Assembly (NCBI RefSeq): GCF_001886715.1
Contig: NZ_CP018082.1
Coordinates: forward strand, 2,728,001-2,792,000
DNA length: 64,000 bases
Source: Nocardia mangyaensis
GTDB lineage: Bacteria; Actinomycetota; Actinomycetes; Mycobacteriales; Mycobacteriaceae
Direction: 5' to 3'
Below are positions 43,265 to 51,376 of this stretch, piece after piece (position 1 is the stretch's first letter; every line of letters begins with the position of its first letter). The notes below the pieces were generated by a model. It did no database searches, was not told where the DNA came from, and was given only the letters and a program-made list of their open reading frames with translations. A program made the position numbers and the translations under genes.

Positions 43265-44542
43265 ATGAGTAGTGACACCGCCCACCCCGTGCAGCAGCGT
43301 TCTCCACGCTCGATCAATCGAGCATGGTGGCTGGTGCCGGTGTTGCTCACCATGGCTTCGGTGTTCTGCGTGTGGCTACCGGTGTGGCCGTTCGAACGCT
43401 ATTCCGGCGGTTTCATCGACTTACAGGTGTACCGCCTCGGTATCGAGGCGATGCGCGACGGCGCCGACCTCTACGGCCAGCTCCCCAAGACCTCCGCGGG
43501 CATCGGCCTGCCGTTCATCTACCCACCTTTCGCCGCGGCCGCGCTCGCCCCCTTCGCCCTGTTGCCCTGGGGTGCCGCGAAAACCCTCTACGTCGTGGTA
43601 TCGGTCGCCGCCGTCGCCTGGACGCTGTATCTGGTGGCCCGCCGCTACCACCGCGACAACAAGCAGGCCGCGCTGCTGGTGGCCGCGTGCGCCCTGCCCG
43701 TCGCGATGCTGCTGGAACCGGTGCGCTCGACCATCGACTTCGGTCAGGTGAACCTGCTGCTGATGGTCCTCGTCGCCACCGACTGCCTGCTCCCGAAGAC
43801 CCGCTATCCCCGCGGCATGCTCGTCGGCCTGGCCGCGGCGATCAAACTGACTCCGGCCGCGTTCGTGCTGTACTTCCTCGTCCGCAAGGACTACAAGGCC
43901 GCCGCCACCGCCGCGGCCACCGGCACGATCGCCACGGTCCTCGCCTTCGCCCTGCTGCCCACCGAATCCATGCGGTACTGGTTCGGCGGCCTCGGCAATG
44001 TCTCCGGCCTCAGCGGCTCGGCCTTCCACACCAACCAGTCCATCCAGGCTGTGATGGCCCGCCTGGGCATCACCGGCCTGCCGTTCGACGCGCTGTGGCT
44101 CGTGCTGGGCGCCGGGCTGCTCGTCCCGGTGTTCCTCGCCATGCGCAAGGCTGCCGAAACCCCGGTGATCGCGCTGTCGCTCAACGCGGTCTTCACCCTG
44201 CTCGTCTCGCCCATCTCCTGGTCGCACCACTGGGTGTGGATCGCCCCCGCCCTGCTGGCCATGGTCTGCCACGCCTACACGCTGCCCTGGCGCAGCGCCC
44301 GCGGCTGGTACGCCACGGCTCTCGTGGTCGCCACCTTCTTCGTGATCGCACCGCACAGTTTCCTGCCCGACGGCGAACACCGCGAGACGTCATGGACTTG
44401 GGGGGAGCATGTCCTCGGGAACACCTATGTCTGGCTCGCGGTCGCCCTGGTGGTCCTGTTCCTGGTGACCGGCAAGCAGCGGCCCTCGGCCTCCGCGGTC
44501 GACGATCCCGTGGCGGTCGGGGAGCACCAGCGCGTCGCATGA
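43265..44542 (+). CDS. GT87 polyprenol-phosphate-mannose-dependent mannosyltransferase
   Basis: 425 residues with about ten hydrophobic helices. The first extracytoplasmic loop has GGFIDLQVYRLGIEAM, with the catalytic-type Asp of GT-C enzymes, and YPPFAAAALAPFALLPW is family-typical; NQSIQAVMAR and SPISWSHHWVW are conserved GT87 segments. Homologues add alpha-1,2-mannose to PIM, lipomannan or arabinan in Mycobacteriales. It implies a mycobacterial-type envelope. Confidence 0.85.
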   Translation: MSSDTAHPVQQRSPRSINRAWWLVPVLLTMASVFCVWLPVWPFERYSGGFIDLQVYRLGIEAMRDGADLYGQLPKTSAGIGLPFIYPPFAAAALAPFALLPWGAAKTLYVVVSVAAVAWTLYLVARRYHRDNKQAALLVAACALPVAMLLEPVRSTIDFGQVNLLLMVLVATDCLLPKTRYPRGMLVGLAAAIKLTPAAFVLYFLVRKDYKAAATAAATGTIATVLAFALLPTESMRYWFGGLGNVSGLSGSAFHTNQSIQAVMARLGITGLPFDALWLVLGAGLLVPVFLAMRKAAETPVIALSLNAVFTLLVSPISWSHHWVWIAPALLAMVCHAYTLPWRSARGWYATALVVATFFVIAPHSFLPDGEHRETSWTWGEHVLGNTYVWLAVALVVLFLVTGKQRPSASAVDDPVAVGEHQRVA

Positions 44543-44600
44543 TCGGTACCGCCGAGGTCAGACGCCCCCCGTGGGCAAAACTCCAGGTCAACTAGGCGAT

Positions 44601-44627
44601 TTGGTTTCCGGAACCACGTCGGATAAT
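44601..44627 (+). promoter_or_regulatory. Putative promoter of tRNA-Leu
   Basis: TTGGTT at 44601-44606 and GATAAT at 44622-44627, separated by 15 bases and lying 19 bases before the tRNA. The -10 is close to consensus; the spacer is shorter than ideal. Confidence 0.45.
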
Positions 44628-44645
44628 CTTTTGGCACACCAGCAA

Positions 44646-44730
44646 GTCCGGGTGGCGGAATGGCAGACGCGCTAGCTTGAGGTGCTAGTGCCCGTATTAG
44701 GGCGTGGGGGTTCAAGTCCCCCTCCGGACA
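44646..44730 (+). tRNA. tRNA-Leu (anticodon GAG)
   Basis: 85 bases with a closed acceptor stem (GTCCGGG with TCCGGAC, last pair G-U), anticodon loop TTGAGGT giving anticodon GAG (codon CUC), a long class II variable arm (TGCCCGTATTAGGGCG) and a T arm GGGGG-TTCAAGT-CCCCC. CCA is not encoded. No attachment-site duplication or integrase is seen next to it. Confidence 0.95.
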
Positions 44731-44746
44731 CAGTAAAACAGCAGGT

Positions 44747-44776
44747 CAGGGGCGTAACCGCAAGGTTGCGCCCCTG
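44747..44776. terminator. Bidirectional terminator between tRNA-Leu and glutamate dehydrogenase
   Basis: A 13-base-pair stem (CAGGGGCGTAACC with GGTTGCGCCCCTG, one G-T pair) closed by a GCAA tetraloop and followed by TTGTCTTC on the plus strand. It stops tRNA transcription and probably also the convergent dehydrogenase message. Confidence 0.85.
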
Positions 44777-44909
44777 TTGTCTTCACATGGCGGTGGACAC
44801 AACTCCACGCGCACGCTCCCGCCACTCGACCTGCGGCAGTACTCACATGTCGAGCAGTTGATCGAGATCGTGTTCGCGGGTCCCGAAACCCCGCGTCGAC
44901 ACGCCGCTC

Positions 44910-46157
44910 TCAGGGAATGACGACCGGTCCGGTGAGCGGGGACGGATCGTCGGCCCAGCGGTGGCCGACCTCGCGGGGGGTGATGTGTTCCTCGGTCCAT
45001 GCGGTGAGCAACTGTGCGACCTTGTCGTGCATGGTCGTGCGGAGGCGGTCGAAGGAGGTGTCGGGGGAGTCGTCGACTTCGCCGAGCAGCAGCCACCACG
45101 CCCAGGCCACCGCGCCCGCGTTGGCGACGAAATCGGGCAGTACCGGGACGCCGCGGGCGGCCAGCATGGCTTCGGCTTCCGGGGTGGTGGCGGCGTTCGC
45201 GGCCTCGACGATGACGTGAGCCCGGATGTCGTAGGAGTTGTCCGGTGTGATCGCGTACGAGATCGCCGCGGGCACAAGGATATCGACGTCAGCGGAGAGC
45301 ACGGCGCCACGCGGCATCTCCTCGATGCCCGCGGGCAGGCGGGACCGGTCGATCTCGCCGTAGCCGTCGCGCAGATCCAGCAGCGCCGGAACGTCGAGCC
45401 CCTCGGCGCGGTACAGGGTGCCCGCGGCATCGGCCACCGCGGTGATCTTCATCCCGGCCTCGTGCAGGTAGTAGGCCGCCGCCCCGCCCATGGTGCCGAC
45501 GCCTTGGATCGCGATCGTCGTGTCGGCAGGTGCCAGCCCCCACTGCACCGCCGCGGCCAGACAGGCGTGCGCGACACCGAACCCGCCGATGACGTCACCG
45601 AGCAGGAAGCCGCCGTCGACGGCGGCGTTGAGCCCGTTGCGGACCCGCGCCAGCGTCGCCACCGGATCGGCGGAGCGACGGATCGCAGCGTGGTAGCTCT
45701 GGTCCAGGTCGAGCTTTTCGAAGACCTGGTCGATCAGGTGCTGCGGAACGCCGAGGTCCTCCGCGGTCACCCAGTGCGTGTCGAGCCACGGGCGCATCGC
45801 CTCGCAGAACCGCTCGAGCACTTCCACCGCACGCGGATCCTTCGGATCGAAGTCGATCCCGCCCTTGGCACCACCGATCGGCAGGTCGAAAGTGGCGGTC
45901 TTGTTCGCCATGCCGCGCGCCAGATCCTCGACCTCACCCAGGGTGCACCCGGCTCGCATCCGGGTGCCACCGGTGGCGAGACCACCGCGCAGGGTGTGGA
46001 CGACGAGGTATCCCACCGCGTCGGTGCGCGAATCCGTCCAGTGCAGCCGCAGGTACGGCTGGCAACGACGGATCGCGGGAGCAGGGGCCGCCGGTGTGGT
46101 CGCAACGGTGGGAGACGTCATCTGTGGCATACCCGTGCCCGGGTTCAGCATCGTCAT
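44910..46157 (-). CDS. Glutamate/leucine/phenylalanine dehydrogenase family enzyme
   Basis: 415 residues. Substrate-binding Lys residues in GGTRMRAGCTLGEVEDLARGM, then NKTATFDLPIGGAKGGIDFD, catalytic Asp in TAEDLGV, and the nucleotide fold AIQGVGTMGGAAAYYL. The N-terminal 30 residues are Pro/Ala/Thr-rich and atypical, but a good Shine-Dalgarno (GGAGGTGGCACC) supports this ATG. It interconverts an amino acid and its 2-oxo acid with NAD(P). A LysR gene is divergent and probably controls it. Confidence 0.9.
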   Translation of the reverse strand: MTMLNPGTGMPQMTSPTVATTPAAPAPAIRRCQPYLRLHWTDSRTDAVGYLVVHTLRGGLATGGTRMRAGCTLGEVEDLARGMANKTATFDLPIGGAKGGIDFDPKDPRAVEVLERFCEAMRPWLDTHWVTAEDLGVPQHLIDQVFEKLDLDQSYHAAIRRSADPVATLARVRNGLNAAVDGGFLLGDVIGGFGVAHACLAAAVQWGLAPADTTIAIQGVGTMGGAAAYYLHEAGMKITAVADAAGTLYRAEGLDVPALLDLRDGYGEIDRSRLPAGIEEMPRGAVLSADVDILVPAAISYAITPDNSYDIRAHVIVEAANAATTPEAEAMLAARGVPVLPDFVANAGAVAWAWWLLLGEVDDSPDTSFDRLRTTMHDKVAQLLTAWTEEHITPREVGHRWADDPSPLTGPVVIP

Positions 46158-46256
46158 GGTGCCACCTCCTCATGTGGTCGTGATCGTCCGTGGCGGACCT
46201 CGTCGTCCCGTTGGCACCAGCCTGCGCGGCCCCTGGCTGCGCGTCTATTTACCGTT

Positions 46257-46277
46257 CGTTCACGGCACCGTTCACGG
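46257..46277. promoter_or_regulatory. Direct repeats CGTTCACGG between the dehydrogenase and LysR genes
   Basis: CGTTCACGG at 46257-46265 and 46269-46277, a 12-base period, in the 148-base divergent promoter region. A candidate LysR-type or -35-proximal site; LysR boxes usually have dyad symmetry, so the link is tentative. Confidence 0.35.
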
Positions 46278-46305
46278 TTGCTGCACAGCGCTTACGCTCG
46301 GTGTC

Positions 46306-47268
46306 ATGGACCTGTCTCTGGCCCGCCTGCGGATGTTGCGCGAACTGCACCGGCGCGGCACGATCACGGCCGCTGCGGCCGGTCTGCACTACACCGCATC
46401 GGCGGTCTCCCAACAGCTCGCACAACTCGAACGCGACGTGGGCACCCGGCTGTTCGAACGCCGCGGGCGTCGCGTGCAGCTCACCGATCTCGGGATCGTG
46501 CTCGCCGAGCACGCCGAGGAGATTTTGGCCGCGGTCGAGCGCGCGACCCAGGCGCTCGAGGAAGCGGGCGGATCGGTGACCGCGAAGATCACCGCCGGGG
46601 TGTGGGCGTCGGTGGCGTCGGGTCTGCTGCCCGACGCGCTCACCACCCTCGCCGCCGCGCACCCGGGCATTCTGGTGCGCACCACCGAACTCGCGCCGGA
46701 GTCGACGGCCGCCGCGGTCCTCGACGGCACGCTCGACCTGTCGTTCGTGCTCGACTACTCGAACTATCCGATGACCTGGGACCGCGGCCTGGAGCGGGCG
46801 GTCATCGGTGTCGAACGGATCCACGCCGCCGTCCCCGCCGGCGCGGTGCCCGCGGCCAGTGTGACCCTTGCCGAGTTGTCCGAGCATCCGTGGATCATCG
46901 CGCCCGCCCGCTCGCACTTCGGGCACGCGGCGCGGCTGGCGTTCCAGTCCGCCGGGCTCCGGCCGCGCATCGACCACGAGCTCGAGGAGCAGGCGACCGC
47001 GATGGCGATGGTCGCCGCTGGACTCGGCGTCACGCTGGTATCGGATCTGGGTTTGGCGCTGCGCCCACCCGGGGTGGACATCGTCGCGCTCGGCGATGCC
47101 CTCACCCGGACGGTTTCGCTGGCCTACCGCACCAACTCGGCGGGCCGTGCCGCGCTGCTCCTGGTGGTGGAGGCGATCCGGACCGCCGCGGCGAACAATG
47201 GCCTCGGCACCGACATCCGCACCGGGCCCACGATGCACCGGGACTCGGATCCGCCCACCGAAACCTGA
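46306..47268 (+). CDS. LysR-type transcriptional regulator
   Basis: 320 residues. N-terminal winged helix (LRMLRELHRRGTITAAAAGLHYTASAVSQQLAQLERDVGTRLFERRGRRVQLTD region, residues 8-62), then a periplasmic-binding-protein-like effector domain. Divergent from the amino-acid dehydrogenase, its most likely target. ATG 46306 gives the usual LysR N terminus. Confidence 0.9.
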   Translation: MDLSLARLRMLRELHRRGTITAAAAGLHYTASAVSQQLAQLERDVGTRLFERRGRRVQLTDLGIVLAEHAEEILAAVERATQALEEAGGSVTAKITAGVWASVASGLLPDALTTLAAAHPGILVRTTELAPESTAAAVLDGTLDLSFVLDYSNYPMTWDRGLERAVIGVERIHAAVPAGAVPAASVTLAELSEHPWIIAPARSHFGHAARLAFQSAGLRPRIDHELEEQATAMAMVAAGLGVTLVSDLGLALRPPGVDIVALGDALTRTVSLAYRTNSAGRAALLLVVEAIRTAAANNGLGTDIRTGPTMHRDSDPPTET

Positions 47269-47322
47269 TCTCGCCCATCCGGGTCATTTGCCGGGTGACG
47301 TCCGGTGGATTGGCATGGATGA

Positions 47323-47541
47323 TCAGTCCCGGTCGACACGGGGGACGACCATGCTGGCGCGGGTGCGTTGCTGGACATGCTGATGTTCGGACTCACTGAG
47401 CCCGCCGAGCATGCTCATCATCATCGAGTGGGTGACGTTGTTCGGATCGAACCTGCTACCGAGCTCGGGCACCCAGATCGACACCCCGTAGGCCTGGATC
47501 CGTGGCGCGACGAGACTGAATCCCGGTAGGCAGCCGAAGCC
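47323..47541 (-). pseudogene. Serine recombinase remnant (end of catalytic domain)
   Basis: Reads YGVSIWVPELGSRFDPNN, then SMMMSMLGGLSESEHQHVQQ, which corresponds to the SVLGG.SE.ER..VQ helix E region of large serine recombinases. The catalytic serine region and the zinc-ribbon part are missing. It lies downstream of a separate C-terminal fragment on the same strand, i.e. in the wrong order. Confidence 0.6.
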
Positions 47542-47571
47542 ACCGGCGTCTCAGATTCCTGGCTGCGCGCT

Positions 47572-47751
47572 CTAATCCGCATTCTTGTCGTCCGGGTCGG
47601 CTCGACGTAGGGCTGCGAGCATCCCGCCGAGACCTTCGGCCAGCTCTCGAATGTCTCGACGGGTCAGCCGCGGATGCTGACCAGTAGTTCGCTCCAAGGT
47701 CGCGAGCCTGTTCGCCGCGACCTGTCGCTCGGCCCGTGCCTGTCTGGTGCG
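47572..47751 (-). pseudogene. Serine recombinase remnant (C terminus)
   Basis: Reads RTRQARAERQVAANRLATLE, then HPRLTRRDIRELAEGLGGML and AALRRADPDDK before a stop at 47572. This is the coiled-coil end typical of actinobacterial large serine recombinases (..LT..DI..LVE.LGDM...L..ADP.DK). No start or catalytic domain precedes it. Confidence 0.55.
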
Positions 47752-47839
47752 CCGGGGTGGCCACGACGTGGTGGAAACGCGCGGACGGCACGATCACCAA
47801 TGCCTGGCACCGAATGTCGGCAAGGCACCCGACCAGATA

Positions 47840-47853
47840 TAGAACACGTTCTA
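47840..47853. promoter_or_regulatory. KstR-type operator TAGAACACGTTCTA
   Basis: An exact match to the KstR consensus TNNAACNNGTTNNA, with fully symmetric 6-base arms. It ends 10 bases before the ATG of the SnoaL-like gene. KstR is the repressor of the sterol/cholesterol catabolic regulon in Mycobacteriales, relieved by 3-oxo-cholestenoyl-CoA-type thioesters. Confidence 0.8.
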
Positions 47854-47863
47854 CCATCTGGCT

Positions 47864-48346
47864 ATGGACCTTGCCGCGATCGAGGAGCTCAAGCGCCTCA
47901 AGCACCGCTACTTCCGCACCCTCGATCTGAAGCTCTGGGACGAGTTCGCCGACTGCCTCGCCGACGATGTCTCCGCGCGCTACGGAACCCAGGCCATGGG
48001 CGAGCCCCTGCACTACGACAACCGGGCTGACGTCGTAGCGTTCATGGAGCAGAACCTCGGCCCGGGGATCGTCACGGTCCACATCGCCAGCCATCCCGAG
48101 ATCGAGGTCGACGGCGACACCGCGAAGGGGTCATGGGCGTTCGAGGACACCGTCCTCGTTCCGGATGCCAAGGTCCAGATCCGCGGCGCCGGATACTATC
48201 TCGACACCTACCGTCGCGATGCCGACGGAGAGTGGCGGATCTCCTCGACGCGGTACGAGCGCATCTACGAGGCCTTCACCTCGCTCGAAGACATCCCGAG
48301 CTTCAAGTTGATCGCCAATCGATGGGATCAGTCCCTCGAGCACTGA
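47864..48346 (+). CDS. SnoaL-like (NTF2-fold) protein, probable steroid-regulon member
   Basis: 160 residues: LKRLKHRYFRTLDLKLWDEFADCLADDVSA, then the strands WAFEDTVLV, GAGYYLDTYRRDADGEWRISSTRYERIYE. NTF2-fold proteins include ketosteroid isomerases and dehydratases. Preceded by a perfect KstR box 10 bases before ATG, so it should be induced during sterol degradation. It has no Shine-Dalgarno outside the operator, so a leaderless transcript is possible. Confidence 0.82.
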   Translation: MDLAAIEELKRLKHRYFRTLDLKLWDEFADCLADDVSARYGTQAMGEPLHYDNRADVVAFMEQNLGPGIVTVHIASHPEIEVDGDTAKGSWAFEDTVLVPDAKVQIRGAGYYLDTYRRDADGEWRISSTRYERIYEAFTSLEDIPSFKLIANRWDQSLEH

Positions 48347-48467
48347 TCGGTTCGGGCAGTGGGCAATTGGTAGCCGGAAAACGCCGACCTCGAAGAACTC
48401 TCCGCTGATTCGGGAACGCGATCGTGGGTATGCGCGCAGCGTTCGACTTCTACGGTAAGGAGATGAG

Positions 48468-48917
48468 ATGGCACAGTTTCGCCGTGCTCTGGTGGGTTCG
48501 ACACTGACCGCGCTGATGGCGGGGGCGCTGTTGACGGGGTGTTCCGACGACAACGACGCCGATACCGCATCGGTGACCACGACCGTTCCGCCTGCCACGC
48601 AGACGACGATGGCACCGACGACCTCCGCCGAGAACGACGAGGACAAGGTCACGCCGCAGGCCGCTCAGCAACTGTGTGACATGATCTCTCCCGAGATCGA
48701 CAACTGGCGTGACCAGGGGTCCACCGTCGCCAAGGTCACCTTCAACGGCACGGTGCAGAACTGGGCCGCGCGCAACGACGGTCTCAACGACGAAGTGCTT
48801 CGTGACAAGACACTCGTCGACACCGTCACCACACGCACCTGCCCTGAGGTTCGTCAGCAGGCACTCGAAGTGCTCGAGGTCGATGATCTGGCCTCGGCCC
48901 TCGTCGGTGACCGATGA
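48468..48917 (+). CDS. Small lipoprotein
   Basis: 149 residues, ATG preceded by AAGGAGATG. The signal peptide ends in the lipobox GALLTGC; a Thr/Ala-rich spacer (TTTVPPATQTTMAPTTS) follows, then a compact helical domain with a Cys pair (QLCDMISPEID, TRTCPEVR). Seen in several Mycobacteriales genomes (recalled) without known function. Ends 45 bases before a terminator. Confidence 0.75.
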   Translation: MAQFRRALVGSTLTALMAGALLTGCSDDNDADTASVTTTVPPATQTTMAPTTSAENDEDKVTPQAAQQLCDMISPEIDNWRDQGSTVAKVTFNGTVQNWAARNDGLNDEVLRDKTLVDTVTTRTCPEVRQQALEVLEVDDLASALVGDR

Positions 48918-48961
48918 CTACGGTGGTGCCGTAGCCGCCGCGAGGTCGCCTCGCTGAATAC

Positions 48962-48995
48962 TCGGGCCCGTCCTCTCGGAGAGGGCGGGGCCCGA
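48962..48995. terminator. Terminator between lipoprotein and acyltransferase remnant
   Basis: TCGGGCCC (48962-48969) pairs with GGGCCCGA (48988-48995); the intervening CCTCTC/GAGAGG adds an inner stem. It lies between convergent reading frames. Confidence 0.6.
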
Positions 48996-49006
48996 ACCCG
49001 ACCGAG

Positions 49007-49372
49007 TCACCCGACTGATTCGAGCTCGGTCAGCGACGCCTCGAGACCGGCGAGGAGCCGTTGCAGATGCGGCACCGCGCGACGGCAGCCCACGATGCCG
49101 AAGTGCATCGACCCACCGGAACCGATGGTGGTGATGTTGAGCGCCTGACCGTCGAGCGGGATCGATGCGGGATAGACCGCCTCCAGCCGCACTCCGTCCC
49201 AGTACCGGGGCTTCTCCTCGCCCGGGACATTCGAGATGACGATATTGAACGGCGGTGTCGTGCCTTGCCTCCATGGCACCGACGGCAGCGCCACCCCGGC
49301 GACGTTCACCGCGGACAGCCCGAGCATCTGCAGTGGGGTCAGTTCGGCCATGGTCGACTTGGTTCGGGCCAT
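49007..49372 (-). pseudogene. C-terminal remnant of a wax ester synthase/diacylglycerol acyltransferase
   Basis: The reading PPFNIVISNVPGEEKPRYWD, then AVYPASIPLDGQALNITT and GIVGCRRAVPHLQRLLAGLE is the WSD1 C-terminal domain of WS/DGAT enzymes, which make triacylglycerol and wax esters. The N-terminal half with the catalytic HHxxxDG is absent; sequence before about 49372 is unrelated. Truncated gene. Confidence 0.75.
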
Positions 49373-49530
49373 CGACTCTTGATCCGCACCAGCCGCGCCT
49401 GCGGGTCGGGTTCCTCGGGTTCTCGACATCCCCGTGTTGAGGGTGGTTGACCACGTCGAGGGAACCAGGCGTCGAAGTGTTGCGTCCAAACCGAATGTCC
49501 GACCGAAACTCTCGTCCTTGGGGGGTGACA

Positions 49531-49722
49531 ATGAGAGTGCGAAAACTGGCCACGATCGCCGCTGCGGGGATCCTGGTCGCCGTGCCCATCGGTGTCCTGG
49601 CCGCCCCGGCTACGGCCACCACCATGAACTGTATGTACACAGGGCCTGTCGTCGGTCACCCTGGTATGCAGTACATCTACTTAGCTAGTAACGATCGGAT
49701 TTCGGCACTGCTTGACGCCTGA
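49531..49722 (+). CDS. Short secreted peptide, possibly truncated
   Basis: 63 residues starting MRVRKLATIAAAGILVAVPI, a clean signal peptide ending in LAAPATA. RBS GGGGGTGACA directly before ATG. The mature part (TTMNCMYTGPVVGHPGMQYI) is very short and stops soon after, so this may be the 5' end of a gene cut by the IS110-associated rearrangement. Confidence 0.45.
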   Translation: MRVRKLATIAAAGILVAVPIGVLAAPATATTMNCMYTGPVVGHPGMQYIYLASNDRISALLDA

Positions 49723-50214
49723 CTCCATTCGGGCCGACGAGGCCTGATGCAAGGCCGCGCGCGATGGGTGCCGACGCCGATTGTTCGGTGGTTCGGCCGC
49801 GTTGATCGACGCATGAAACCTACTCGGGATTCGAACCCTTGGTAAAGGCGCCGCGCGGTCTCACGGCCGAACCACACTTCTGAGCTGCCACTTGACGATC
49901 TCTTCAGTACATCTGGCCCGCGAGGCCTTGTAGCAGACGGTGGGCGTCGGTGGCCGAAAGTGGCTGGGTGGGCCGATTTCAGTGCTACTCAGCCACTTTC
50001 AGGGGTTTCATTGATCGTGGTCCGAGCCCGCCCACACGACCGAACACCTCGCTGAACATGAGCTTGCAGCTCTGGGGAAGACAGGTGTCGTGTGGGTGCG
50101 CTGGGAGCGCGAACAACTCATCGGAGGCCAGCCCATAGAGGCTCGTAAGTAGGGCGTCGCGCGTTCTTGCCTGGGTCTTGTGACCTGCGGAAACAACCAA
50201 AAACTGGAGGGCAG
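49723..50214. other. Non-coding region ahead of the IS110 remnant
   Basis: About 490 bases with no gene. In IS110 elements the region before the transposase encodes the left end and, where studied, a structured bridge RNA. Here it holds an 11-base inverted repeat (listed) and a smaller GCGCT/AGCGC hairpin near 50098-50112. The exact left end cannot be placed. Confidence 0.4.
49956..50000 (+). repeat. Inverted repeat GAAAGTGGCTG / CAGCCACTTTC
   Basis: Perfect 11-base arms (49956-49966 and 49990-50000), extendable by two weaker pairs, with a loop of about 20 bases. It lies 215 bases upstream of the IS110 transposase start. It may be part of the left-end RNA of the element or a terminator of the upstream unit. 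Confidence 0.5.
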
Positions 50215-50853
50215 ATGAGTCGCTTTTGCGGGATCGACTGGGCCGAAGGTCATCACGACATCGCCATCGTCGTCGCCAAGCTGCGTCACCCCGGTCTGCG
50301 CCAGCTCGGGCTGGTCGAGCAGGCCATGGGCCGACAAGCCCTGGCGCTGCTCGCGACCCTCGACACTGCCTGCGCCGGCGCCGAGGACCTCGAGCAGGCT
50401 GCCGCCGAGGAGTTCCGCAAACACCCCGACCACGCGATCATCACCAGCTTCCCCGGCCTGGCCGACCTCACCGGTGCGCGCGTGCTGGCCGAGATCGGCG
50501 ACGACCGCACCCGGTTCGCCGACGCCCGCGCGCTGAAGGCCTACGCCGGAACAGCTCCGGTTACCCGCGCCTCCGGGCGCAGCATCTCGATCACCTTCCG
50601 CCGGATCAAGAACGACCGCCTCGCCGCCGCGGGCTGGGTTTGGGGATTCTCCGCTGGCAGCAATCCAGGTCCGGCCCGAGAGCACTATCTACGGCGACGC
50701 GCCCATGGTGACCGCCACTCCGCCGCACTGCGCCACTTGGTGAACAAGATGCTCGGCCAGCTCTACTACTGCCTCGAGAATCGGCAGGAGTTCGACCCGG
50801 TCAAAGCCTTCGGACCGCCCGCGACGACCACCCCGGAACCCGCCGCTGTTTGA
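50215..50853 (+). mobile_element. IS110-family transposase, internally deleted
   Basis: 212 residues instead of about 400. Residues 1-20 (MSRFCGIDWAEGHHDIAIVV) are the start of the RuvC-like DEDD domain; an in-frame deletion of roughly 180 residues then joins to LVEQAMGRQALALLATLD and the C-terminal Tnp domain (ITSFPGLADLTGARVLAEIG, LKAYAGTAPVTRASG with the Ser of the SG motif, HSAALRHLVNKMLGQL). Only the first DEDD acidic residue remains, so it should be inactive on its own. Confidence 0.85.
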
Positions 50854-50914
50854 CACTTGGAACCATCGGAGGTCTGCTACGTCCACCACGACAACGGCCG
50901 GAGGGAGGTCTTCT

Positions 50915-51262
50915 ATGCACCCGGACCCGCAGGCAGGATCTGACCCGGTCGTTCATGTCATGCAGAATCCGCAGTTCGTGAACCAGGCTGACGGCACGGT
51001 GCGCGCCTACTACCCCGGCGACGACTGGTTCGTCGTCGGCACCGACCGGCAGGACGCGATCAGACTGCTGCACGCGGAGTTCGACCGTCGGATTCAGGAC
51101 CCGGCATATGTCGCCGCGCACTGGGAACGCACCCGGCGCCACCGCGACGGCCTCGAAGTCACGCCAGGGTTCGAGGTCAGCGAGATCAGCCGCAGCGAAT
51201 ACGAGAACCGCACCAGCGGACTCGGTGACCAACTGCGCAGGCCCGCCAATCCGGACGACTGA
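50915..51262 (+). CDS. Hypothetical protein
   Basis: 115 residues, ATG after GGAGGTCTTCT. A small alpha/beta head (GTVRAYYPGDDWFVVGTDRQ, DAIRLLHAEFDRR) loosely recalls HicB-like or immunity-type folds, followed by a charged helical tail (HWERTRRHRDG). No family can be named. It sits alone between the IS110 remnant and the WYL regulator. Confidence 0.55.
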   Translation: MHPDPQAGSDPVVHVMQNPQFVNQADGTVRAYYPGDDWFVVGTDRQDAIRLLHAEFDRRIQDPAYVAAHWERTRRHRDGLEVTPGFEVSEISRSEYENRTSGLGDQLRRPANPDD

Positions 51263-51376
51263 TCAGTCGCCGAGTCGGGCCGCGATGAACTCCTCGATGG
51301 GTCACGCCACCCTCTCTTGCTACAGCCCGCGCTCGCGGGCGAGCTGGCGGAAGTACTCGCGGCTCTTGCCGATGCA

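Noticed and set aside
44646..44730. tRNA-Leu as an integration site of a genomic island
   Set aside because: No integrase next to it and no repeated 3' end of the tRNA was seen in the window.
49811..49850. tRNA-like T-arm (GGGTTCGAATCCC on the minus strand) near the recombinase and IS110 remnants, considered as an attachment site
   Set aside because: Only three stem pairs are possible and no acceptor or anticodon arm surrounds it, so it is not a tRNA end.
51281..51376. Short peptides after the WYL gene (GKSREYFRQLARERGL and PIEEFIAARLGD)
   Set aside because: They look protein-like but are separated by stops and too short to assign; perhaps scraps of a DUF6221-type gene.
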